Shown: positions 1 to 5,663 of the stretch, one piece after another | Layout of the letters: every line of letters begins with the position of its first letter | Numbering within the stretch: the stretch's first letter is position 1 | From: Candidatus Sulfopaludibacter sp. SbA3 | GTDB taxonomy: Bacteria > Acidobacteriota > Terriglobia > Bryobacterales > Bryobacteraceae | NCBI GenBank assembly: GCA_945861255.1 | Contig: CAMAUG010000177.1 | Coordinates: 1-7,998 of the forward strand | Length of the DNA: 7,998 bases | Reading direction: 5' to 3' | The notes under the pieces: model-generated | Database searches by the model: none | What the model was told of the DNA's origin: nothing | The model's input: only the letters and a program-made list of their open reading frames with translations | Translations under genes and position numbers: made by a program

Positions 1-426
1 GCGCGGCACCGTGCCGCCCGGGTACATCAGGAAGCGGCGCGTTTCTCCGGGATCGCCGGCGGCGGGATAAACCGCACTGATCGAATACGGCGCAGGAACT
101 TCGAAGCGGCGCGCGAACCCCAGGTCGGGCGAGCGGGCCATGAGGGCGCCGTCCTTGGGAGAGATCCAGACTTCCACCACTTGCTGGCTGCGCTCGGCGC
201 GATCGATGGCCGTGCTCAGAAAACGCGCGATGTGATCGGAGGTGGAACGCAGGCGCATGGAGTCGATGCCGGCGGAGGCGGATGGATACGCGATCCCGGT
301 CATCAGCGCGATCAGGGTCATCACGATGAGCAGTTCCAGAAGAGTGACGCCGCGCTGGTCAATACGAATCGCGGCTCCGCGTTTGGACGCCTGAAACGAG
401 CCGCGACCGTGAGAGAGCGGTGGCAT
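1..426 (-). CDS. gspH: Type II secretion minor pseudopilin GspH-like, C-terminus cut by window edge
   Basis: Translating the minus strand from the ATG at 426 gives 142 codons without a stop, running off the left edge. Residues 26-35 read GVTLLELLIV, a class III (prepilin) signal. Cleavage would fall between Gly26 and Val27, with the conserved Glu at mature position +5 (Glu31), followed by a hydrophobic helix to about residue 46. The 25-residue basic leader is long but normal for minor pseudopilins. After processing by prepilin peptidase, such proteins sit at the tip of the type II secretion pseudopilus. The ATG lies 6 bases after the gspG stop; no strong ribosome site is visible, so translation may be coupled. 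The position directly after gspE-F-G is the usual place for GspH. The rest of the protein is not distinctive, so GspI or another minor pseudopilin is possible, but the order favours GspH. Confidence 0.82.
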   Translation of the reverse strand, partial: MPPLSHGRGSFQASKRGAAIRIDQRGVTLLELLIVMTLIALMTGIAYPSASAGIDSMRLRSTSDHIARFLSTAIDRAERSQQVVEVWISPKDGALMARSPDLGFARRFEVPAPYSISAVYPAAGDPGETRRFLMYPGGTVPR

Positions 427-432
427 GTCAGG

Positions 433-885
433 CTACTGCGAGCTCCAGCTGACGATGTCGGCGTTGATGCCCTCGCCGCCCGGTTGGCCGTCGGCGCCCA
501 GCGAGATGATGTCCGGTTCATCGCCGTGATCGCCGGGAAATTTATACAGGTACGGGTGGGCCCACGGGTCCATGGGGATCTCCTGCGGCAAGTACGGACC
601 GGCCCACTGCGTGGCGCCTTCGGGCTTCACGCGCATGGCTTCGAGGCCGAGCTCGGTGGGCGGAAACAGACCCGTATCCAGCTTCATGGCGCCCAGAGCC
701 GTCATGAAAGAATTGATTTGCGCGCGCGCAGCCGTGCGCTTGGCCTTATCGGCCTGGCCAAACATGCGCGGCCCCACTAGCGCCGCGAACAGCGCGATGA
801 TGGTGACCACCACCAGCATTTCAATCAGCGTGATGCCTGCTTGCGCCCTGCGCGCCCGTGAATTTCGAGAAGAGTGTAGTCGCAT
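433..885 (-). CDS. gspG: Type II secretion major pseudopilin GspG
   Basis: A 150-residue protein, normal length for GspG. The N-terminus is basic, then AGITLIEMLVVVTIIALF (residues 16-33) forms the prepilin signal: cleavage after Gly17, Glu22 at mature +5, then the hydrophobic assembly helix. The C-terminal half has the family's conserved stretch: DPWAHPY at 106-112, a Phe-Pro-Gly near 116-118, and an acidic Ile-Ser-Leu-Gly-Ala-Asp-Gly segment at 126-133 leading to Asn141-Ala-Asp143. In known GspG structures this region forms a calcium-binding loop that stabilises the pseudopilus. These features separate GspG from type IV pilins. The ATG is 2 bases beyond the gspF stop. A run of four G on the coding strand (891-894), five bases before the ATG, is the only ribosome-site candidate. 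The protein is made as an inner-membrane precursor, trimmed by the prepilin peptidase and polymerised by GspE/GspF. Confidence 0.97.
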   Translation of the reverse strand: MRLHSSRNSRARRAQAGITLIEMLVVVTIIALFAALVGPRMFGQADKAKRTAARAQINSFMTALGAMKLDTGLFPPTELGLEAMRVKPEGATQWAGPYLPQEIPMDPWAHPYLYKFPGDHGDEPDIISLGADGQPGGEGINADIVSWSSQ

Positions 886-887
886 GA

Positions 888-2108
888 TTACCCCGCTACG
901 TCGTTGATGCTCGTAATGGCGAGCATCAGACTCAAGATTAACGTACCGACCACCAGCCCCATCAACAGGATGATCAGCGGCTCAAACAGAGACGTAAAGC
1001 GCCGGATGGCGGTGCGCGTTTCGGTTTCATAGATATCGGCCATGCGGTTGAACATGGCATCCAGGCGCCCGGTTTCCTCGCCTACACTCAGCAGGTGGCT
1101 GACCAGCGGCGGGAATTCCCGCGCGCGGGAGAGGGGTCCGGCAATACCTTCTCCGCGCTTTACGCCCAGCACCACGGCTTCGAGCGACGCGGCGATGCGC
1201 CGGTTGTTGAGAATGCCGCGCGAAATACCGATGGATTGTACCAGCGGGACGCTGGCGGCCACCAACGTTCCCATCGCGCGGGCGAAACGCGCGGTCTCAG
1301 CTTTGCGAAGAGCGTCGCCCAACACCGGCAGGCGTAAGCGAAAACCATCCCACCACATCGCGCCGGCGGACGTGCGGATATAGGTTGTCAGCATCAGAAT
1401 CGCGACGGTGAGCGCGACTGCCGCGGGCAACCAGTAGCTTTGGATAATGCGGCTGGCTTCCAGCATGATCAACGTCGGCGTGGGGATCTGCATGCGCGGG
1501 TCCGAAAAGATCTGCGCGAAACGGGGCACCACGAAATTGAGCAGGACGAAAATCGACGAGAGGCCCACCACGCTCAGCAGCGCAGGATAAATCAGCGCGC
1601 TGATGATGTAGCCGCGCAGGTCGTCACGGGTGCGTTCAAACTCCGCCAGGCGCTCGAAGATCTGCCCCAGGGAACCCGAGGCTTCGCCGGCGCGCACCAT
1701 GTTGATGTACAACTCCGAAAAATAGATGGGATGCGCCGCCAGGCTGTCCGCCAGCGACTTGCCGCCTTTGATCAGACGCACCACGTCGAGCACCAGCGAA
1801 CGGAACGCCGGGCGCTCCGTAAGTTCCGCGGTGATGGACAGCGCGCGATCCAGGGGAATGCCCGCGTTGAGCAGCGTAGAGAGTTCCTGGGTGAAAAAGA
1901 GAATATCCTTGCGTTTGCCGGAACCGATTCCGGAGGCGAAGGAGAGATCGATCTTGAAGCCGGCCTTTTTCCCCAGGCCGACGTAGACGGGGATGAGGCC
2001 CTGGCGCTTGAGTTCGGCCGCGACCAGCTTGTCGGTCGCCGCGGTCAGCGTGCCGGTACGGACTTTGCCGTCGGCTGCGATGGCGCGGAAATGGAAGGCG
2101 GTGGCCAT
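888..2108 (-). CDS. gspF: Type II secretion inner-membrane platform protein GspF
   Basis: A 406-residue polytopic protein, typical length for GspF. It contains two repeated cytoplasmic T2SSF domains, roughly residues 70-192 and 270-395. Each contains the conserved Gly-Glu-x-(S/T)-Gly-x-Leu element: RAGEASGSLGQIFERLAEF at 139-157 and GEETGRLDAMF at 343-353. Hydrophobic segments are near 168-194, 225-244 and 375-398. GspF couples the GspE ATPase to pseudopilus assembly. Start choice: a TTG at 2114 overlaps the gspE stop and would add two residues. The ATG at 2108 is preferred because an AGGAG lies 8 bases upstream of it (2117-2121), whereas the TTG would be only 2 bases from that site. The ATG begins 2 bases after the gspE stop, so the genes are almost certainly co-transcribed. 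Confidence 0.96.
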   Translation of the reverse strand: MATAFHFRAIAADGKVRTGTLTAATDKLVAAELKRQGLIPVYVGLGKKAGFKIDLSFASGIGSGKRKDILFFTQELSTLLNAGIPLDRALSITAELTERPAFRSLVLDVVRLIKGGKSLADSLAAHPIYFSELYINMVRAGEASGSLGQIFERLAEFERTRDDLRGYIISALIYPALLSVVGLSSIFVLLNFVVPRFAQIFSDPRMQIPTPTLIMLEASRIIQSYWLPAAVALTVAILMLTTYIRTSAGAMWWDGFRLRLPVLGDALRKAETARFARAMGTLVAASVPLVQSIGISRGILNNRRIAASLEAVVLGVKRGEGIAGPLSRAREFPPLVSHLLSVGEETGRLDAMFNRMADIYETETRTAIRRFTSLFEPLIILLMGLVVGTLILSLMLAITSINDVAG

Positions 2109-2110
2109 GG

Positions 2111-3751
2111 TCAAAACTCCTGGGTGACGCGCACGACTTCGTCGACGGTGGTGACGCCGCGGCGAATCTTGTCCCAGCCGTCTTCGCGCAAGTTGCGCAT
2201 GCCCTTGGCGCGGGCGATGGCGGTAATTCTGCTGGCGTCCTCATTGCGCATGATGGAGGCGCGCAGTTCCTCGTCAAGTTCCATCATTTCAAAGATGCCG
2301 ACTCGGCCGCGGTAGCCGGTGCCGTAGCAATTCTCGCAACCGGCGCCGCGAAAAGATTCGATGGATTCCCCTTCCGGGGTCATGGTTTTCCCGGCGGACG
2401 CTTTACATTGCGAACAGATCACGCGAACCAGGCGTTGCGCCAGCACCGCCACCAGTGACGACGTGATCAGATAATTCTCCACACCCATGTCAGTCAGGCG
2501 CGTGATGGCGCTAGGCGCATCGTTGGTATGCAGCGTCGAATACACAAAGTGGCCGGTGAGCGCGGAACGGATGGCGATATCGGCGGTTTCACGGTCGCGG
2601 ATTTCGCCCACCATGATCACGTCCGGGTCCTGCCGGACAATGTGCCGGAGCCCGGCGGCGAACGTCAATCCGATTTGCGGATTCACGTGGATCTGGTTGA
2701 TGCCGTCCATCTGGTATTCGACGGGATCTTCAATAGTGATGATCTTCTTGTCTGACTGATTGATGAGCTTGAGCGCCGAGTAGAGCGTGGTGGATTTGCC
2801 GCTGCCGGTGGGTCCGGTGACCAAAAAGATGCCGTGCGGCAGTGACGTGAAATACTCCATGCGCGAGAGCATGTGCTGGTCGAAGCCCAGGCTTTGCAGA
2901 TCGTAAAAATCGCCGGCGGAGCGGTCCAGCAAGCGCATGACAACGCTTTCGCCATAGAGCGTGGGCAGCGTGGAAACGCGCAAGTCCACTTCGCGGCCCA
3001 GCGTCTTGACCTTGATGCGGCCGTCCTGCGGCAAGCGGCGCTCGGCGATGTTCAAGCGGGCCATCAGCTTCACGCGCGAGATGATGGCGGCTTTCATTTC
3101 CCGAGGCGGGGGTTCCTGATTCACCAGCACGCCATCGATGCGGAAGCGCACGCGGAATTCTTTTTCAAACGGCTCAATGTGAATATCGCTGGCGCGCTTT
3201 TCCACGGCCTGCGCGATCATCGCGTTCACCAGGCGGATCACCGGTGCTTCGCTGGCCATGTCGCGGAGGTGTTCCAGGTCCTCTTCGCCTTCCGCGGTGG
3301 GCGCGGCTTCCAGGCCGGTCTCCGTTTTCTGGGTTTGACCGTAGTAGCGGTCGATGGCGTCGAGGATGTCTTGCTCGGCCGACAGACCCGGCAAGACGGC
3401 CAGGCCGGTGCACGACGCCACGGTGGCGCGCGTTTCAAAATCGAGCGGATCGGCCATGGCCAGCGTCACCGTGTGATCGTGCAGGGCGACGGGCAGGCAC
3501 TTGAACTGGCGCAGAAATTTGGGAGACAGCGTTTCGGTTTCCGGAGAGATGGCGGGTGGGCCGTCGATGGCTACTACCGGGATTTGCAACTGCTCGGAAA
3601 GGGCCGCCAGCACGTCGCGCGAGGCAATGAAGCCCAGATCCACCAGAATCTTGCCGATCTTGTCGCCGCGTTCGCGCTGGAGCTCAAGGGCGCGGCCGAG
3701 ATCCTCCTCCGTGATCAATCGCCGTTCGATGAGGATCTCGCCTAAACGCAT
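2111..3751 (-). CDS. gspE: Type II secretion assembly ATPase GspE with N-terminal MshEN (c-di-GMP-type) domain
   Basis: A 546-residue secretion ATPase of the GspE/PilB family, the cytoplasmic hexameric motor that drives pseudopilus growth. Residues 1-60 are a compact MshEN-type domain with two tandem 24-residue motifs (2-25 and 31-54, separated by five residues). A linker with an acidic patch follows (about 140-165). The middle domain contains ASDIHIEP (187-194). The catalytic domain has Walker A GPTGSGKST (313-321), the Asp box ITIEDPVE (338-345), Walker B with VIMVGEIRD (378-386) and the His box LTGHFVYSTLHTND (398-411). A four-cysteine zinc site follows, C446-x2-C449 and C472-x2-C475, typical of GspE and PilB. 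All key residues are present. The ATG at 3751 starts exactly at the MshEN domain, which supports it; no strong ribosome site is seen. Neighbours gspF/G/H make GspE more likely than PilB. Confidence 0.97.
   Translation of the reverse strand: MRLGEILIERRLITEEDLGRALELQRERGDKIGKILVDLGFIASRDVLAALSEQLQIPVVAIDGPPAISPETETLSPKFLRQFKCLPVALHDHTVTLAMADPLDFETRATVASCTGLAVLPGLSAEQDILDAIDRYYGQTQKTETGLEAAPTAEGEEDLEHLRDMASEAPVIRLVNAMIAQAVEKRASDIHIEPFEKEFRVRFRIDGVLVNQEPPPREMKAAIISRVKLMARLNIAERRLPQDGRIKVKTLGREVDLRVSTLPTLYGESVVMRLLDRSAGDFYDLQSLGFDQHMLSRMEYFTSLPHGIFLVTGPTGSGKSTTLYSALKLINQSDKKIITIEDPVEYQMDGINQIHVNPQIGLTFAAGLRHIVRQDPDVIMVGEIRDRETADIAIRSALTGHFVYSTLHTNDAPSAITRLTDMGVENYLITSSLVAVLAQRLVRVICSQCKASAGKTMTPEGESIESFRGAGCENCYGTGYRGRVGIFEMMELDEELRASIMRNEDASRITAIARAKGMRNLREDGWDKIRRGVTTVDEVVRVTQEF
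2117..2121 (-). promoter_or_regulatory. Ribosome binding site of gspF
   Basis: The coding strand reads AGGAG here, inside the last codons of gspE and 8 bases before the ATG at 2108. This decides between that ATG and the TTG at 2114. Confidence 0.65.
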
Positions 3752-3803
3752 GGGGTGTTCACTGACAGCGCCATGTTACGGCCGCGGTTTCGCGGGCGGC
3801 AAC

Positions 3804-4376
3804 TTAGTCTTCCACCGTGCGGATGACCGCGGCCAGGCCCTCATCGTTCTTGCGCTGCTCCAGCAATTGTTTCTTCGAGGCTTGCATGCGGATTTGCAAC
3901 GGGAGACCCGTGGCGTCCTCCCATTGATACTTGGCCAGAATCGCGACGAACACCACCTGGTCGTCGGGCGGCAGCGCGGTCAGCGAAGCGGCGGCATCGG
4001 CCAGGGCATCGCGAAGCGCGCGCCGCAACTCCGGCAAGCGCGCGACTTTCTTCTGGCGGTGCGCGGAGATTTCTTCTTTTGTCGAGATGGGCCGGAACAT
4101 CATCATCGCGGCGGGCACCGACACCAGGTTGATTTCGGCTGTAAAAACGGCGCCGTAGTTTTCCAAATAAACGCCGCGCGTCGAGCCCAGCAGTAGAAAC
4201 GGGTTATCGGTGCCGGAACGCGAAACGCGCGGGTCCAACACTTTTTCCGCTTCAATCAACATGGGCCGCGTCACGCGCGGCGCATCACCAGCAGCGGCCA
4301 TTTTGGAAAATGGGGCAGAACCCGATGCCAGTAGGAGGAAAAGCAGTACGAGGCAGTGCAAAATCGTTCGTTTCAT
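3804..4376 (-). CDS. Exported protein of unknown function between the anti-sigma factor and gspE
   Basis: A 190-residue protein that I cannot assign to a named family. The N-terminus (Met-Lys-Arg, then a hydrophobic core at about residues 5-19 ending LLLASGSA) is a clear Sec signal peptide. There is no cysteine after the core, so it is not a lipoprotein, and no other membrane segment is visible. The mature part has a hydrophobic stretch near 65-90 containing GVYLENYGAVFTAEINLV. A basic, probably helical middle follows (about 99-130), then FVAILAKYQWEDATGLPLQI near 143-162 and a Lys/Gln-rich helical tail. It most likely acts in the periplasm. The ATG is 4 bases after the anti-sigma stop, so it belongs to the same transcript. 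A link to the anti-sigma factor's periplasmic domain is plausible but rests only on position. From memory, similar proteins accompany sigma/anti-sigma pairs in acidobacteria. Confidence 0.85.
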   Translation of the reverse strand: MKRTILHCLVLLFLLLASGSAPFSKMAAAGDAPRVTRPMLIEAEKVLDPRVSRSGTDNPFLLLGSTRGVYLENYGAVFTAEINLVSVPAAMMMFRPISTKEEISAHRQKKVARLPELRRALRDALADAAASLTALPPDDQVVFVAILAKYQWEDATGLPLQIRMQASKKQLLEQRKNDEGLAAVIRTVED

Positions 4377-4380
4377 GAAA

Positions 4381-4986
4381 CTAACGGACCCCCAATCCGG
4401 TATTCAAAGCGTATAACTGCGTCACCTGTTTGCTCAGGAAGTCGGTGGTATCCACGTAACGGCGCTCGCTGGCGGCCAGCATTTGCGCGGCCCTCTGCGT
4501 CGCCCTTGTTTCGGTTTCCGCGACGGCCTGATTGACCGCCGTATTCACCGCCGCCGAAAGCCGGGCATCCACGCGGCGGTCGATTTCCCGGTTCATCTGT
4601 TCGACGGCGGCGGCGTTGATGCGCGCTTCCATCGCCGTCACGTCCACCGGCGAGGAAGGGGTGGCGGGCCGCACGAAGGCGTGCGCCAAAATCGTCACGG
4701 CGATCAGCGCGGCGCCCGCGAACGATGGCCGCAGGAGGGTCTGCTTGATCTGATCCCACCAGGTGGGCTCAAAGACTTTGTCGGAGACGAAGGCGATGCG
4801 GCGCGGTATTTCCTCCTCGCGCAACGTGGCCAGCGCGTCTAAGGTGACGCGCAGATTCGCCAATTCGTCCTGGCAATCCGCGCAGGCGGCGGCGTGCGTT
4901 TCCGCTTCGTGGCGCGCGTGGGCGTCCATCTCTCCCAGCGCGTATGCATTCCAATCCGGCTTGTGATTTTCAAGTTGACAGCTCAT
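4381..4986 (-). CDS. Membrane-anchored zinc-type anti-sigma factor
   Basis: A 201-residue protein. The N-terminal cytoplasmic part has the zinc anti-sigma (zf-HC2) signature H31-x3-C35-x2-C38 (HAAACADC), preceded by a typical Tyr-Ala-Leu-Gly-Glu and helix. In this family the domain binds and holds the partner sigma factor. One transmembrane segment lies at about residues 88-105 (SFAGAALIAVTILAHAFV). The remaining ~95 residues should be periplasmic: a Pro/Ser-rich hinge and then a long Ala/Glu/Arg-rich helical region (about 117-175) that looks like a coiled coil. The start ATG overlaps the sigma factor stop in ATGA, which implies translational coupling and balanced amounts of the two proteins. 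A run of six G lies just before the ATG. No site-1 or site-2 protease gene is visible here. The target is almost certainly the sigma factor encoded just upstream. Confidence 0.92.
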   Translation of the reverse strand: MSCQLENHKPDWNAYALGEMDAHARHEAETHAAACADCQDELANLRVTLDALATLREEEIPRRIAFVSDKVFEPTWWDQIKQTLLRPSFAGAALIAVTILAHAFVRPATPSSPVDVTAMEARINAAAVEQMNREIDRRVDARLSAAVNTAVNQAVAETETRATQRAAQMLAASERRYVDTTDFLSKQVTQLYALNTGLGVR

Positions 4987-5549
4987 GATTCCCCCCGCAG
5001 GGCGTGTTTACTAAGTACCGTGGGCGCGAGCACCGTCTTCAGCAGGTCCAGCGCGGTGTACAAGCGCGATTTGACGGTGGAGACCGGGCAATCCAGGATC
5101 TCTGCCATTTCTTCGAACTTGAAACCTTGATAGACCTTCAATAAGACGGCTTCACGTTGATCTTCGCTGAGTGTTTTCAGGGCGCTCGCGACGGCCAGAG
5201 ACAGCTCAATAGGCAACAAACGCCCGCGCAGCAAGCCGCCGGAATGCGGCTCGGCGGTAAGTTCCACCTCCGGGCGGCGGCGGCGCAATAATGAGAACGC
5301 CTCATTGTGGGCGATCCGGAACAGCCACGCCGCAAAGCGCCCCGGGTCGTCCAATTTGCGCAAGTTCTGGTAGGCTTTCAAAAACACTTCCTGGCTCAAA
5401 TCCAGAGCGTCTTCGCGATGCGACACCAGCCGCAGCAGGTAGTTGAAGACACGCTTCTCCCACCGGGACACAAGGAGGTTATAGGCCTCCACGTCTCCCC
5501 GCCGCGCTTGGGCGACTAAGTCGCGATCTTCGACCTCGCGAAAGATCAA
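4983..5549 (-). CDS. ECF-type RNA polymerase sigma factor
   Basis: A 188-residue sigma-70 family protein with only regions 2 and 4, as in ECF (group 4) sigma factors. Region 2 spans about residues 22-92. It includes the core-binding stretch DALDLSQEVFLKAY (47-60) and the -10 recognition part around FAAWLFRIAHNEA (72-84). Region 4 spans about 118-172. Its helix-turn-helix contains FEEMAEILDCPVSTVKSRL (145-163), which recognises the -35 element. The start is a TTG: no early in-frame ATG exists, and GGAG lies 6 bases upstream of the TTG. The stop overlaps the anti-sigma ATG. This sigma factor would be released when the anti-sigma factor is inactivated. Its targets are not shown directly, but the secretion genes follow in the same run. 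ECF genes often activate their own promoter. Confidence 0.95.
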   Translation of the reverse strand: MIFREVEDRDLVAQARRGDVEAYNLLVSRWEKRVFNYLLRLVSHREDALDLSQEVFLKAYQNLRKLDDPGRFAAWLFRIAHNEAFSLLRRRRPEVELTAEPHSGGLLRGRLLPIELSLAVASALKTLSEDQREAVLLKVYQGFKFEEMAEILDCPVSTVKSRLYTALDLLKTVLAPTVLSKHALRGES

Positions 5550-5555
5550 CGGTTG

Positions 5556-5559
5556 CTCC
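5556..5559 (-). promoter_or_regulatory. Ribosome binding site supporting the TTG start of the sigma gene
   Basis: GGAG on the coding strand, 6 bases before the TTG at 5549. Spacing and sequence fit a Shine-Dalgarno site and support the unusual start codon. Confidence 0.5.
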
Positions 5560-5570
5560 GTTCGTAAAGA

Positions 5571-5584
5571 CGCCCCTGGGGGCG
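5571..5584 (-). other. Small GC hairpin in the sigma gene leader
   Basis: The bases read CGCCC, a 4-base loop, then GGGCG, giving a 5-bp stem. It lies 11 bases upstream of the GGAG ribosome site. It has no T-run downstream on either strand, so it is not a terminator. It could affect mRNA stability or translation of the sigma gene, but a stem of this size can arise by chance in GC-rich DNA. Confidence 0.3.
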
Positions 5585-5609
5585 AAAAAGTCGGACCGGA
5601 TATTCCGGT
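5585..5609 (-). terminator. Possible weak terminator or operator: 6-bp palindrome followed by T-run
   Basis: On the minus strand, ACCGGA-ATA-TCCGGT (5609-5595) is a perfect 6-bp inverted repeat with a 3-base centre. It is followed by five bases and then TTTTT (5589-5585). It lies 52 bases past the stop of the OLD-like gene and 36 bases or more before the sigma start. It could be a weak intrinsic terminator for the OLD-like transcript, an attenuator in the sigma leader or a protein-binding site. The five-base gap before the T-run makes a standard terminator uncertain. Confidence 0.35.
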
Positions 5610-5611
5610 TG

Positions 5612-5663
5612 TAAGCTTCTGATTCGACTATAGCGTCAGAGCGCGTGCAAATCCCGAAGCTTA
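5612..5663. repeat. 8-bp inverted repeat flanking the end of the OLD-like gene
   Basis: TAAGCTTC at 5612-5619 and its reverse complement GAAGCTTA at 5656-5663 are separated by 36 bases. The right copy overlaps the stop codon of the OLD-like gene. The function is unknown, and the match does not extend beyond 8 bp. Confidence 0.3.
5627..5632 (-). promoter_or_regulatory. Possible -10 element upstream of the sigma factor gene
   Basis: The minus strand reads TATAGT, a 5 of 6 match to TATAAT, 77 bases before the sigma start. No acceptable TTGACA-like box is found 15-18 bases upstream. The call rests on one hexamer and is weak; an ECF-type promoter, possibly using the GGAAT inside the nearby palindrome, is an alternative. 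Confidence 0.2.

Noticed and set aside
181..780. 199-codon plus-strand ORF
   Set aside because: It is antisense to gspG and gspH, both of which carry clear prepilin signals.
2109..2114. TTG at 2114 as the gspF start
   Set aside because: The AGGAG site is only 2 bases from the TTG but 8 bases from the ATG at 2108, which gives a better initiation geometry.
1440..2315. 291-codon plus-strand ORF
   Set aside because: It is a shadow of gspF and the end of gspE on the other strand, with no recognisable domain.
2873..3745. 290-codon plus-strand ORF
   Set aside because: It is antisense to gspE, whose motifs are complete. It is a codon-bias shadow with a His/Gly/Arg-rich, domain-free translation.
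3782..3795. CCGCG-GTTT-CGCGG hairpin in the 52-base gap before gspE, considered as a terminator
   Set aside because: The stem is only 5 bp and there is no T-run after it on either strand. Such stems are common by chance in GC-rich DNA.
3501..4196. 231-codon plus-strand ORF spanning the gspE/exported-protein border
   Set aside because: It runs antisense to two supported genes, and its composition is that of a shadow frame.
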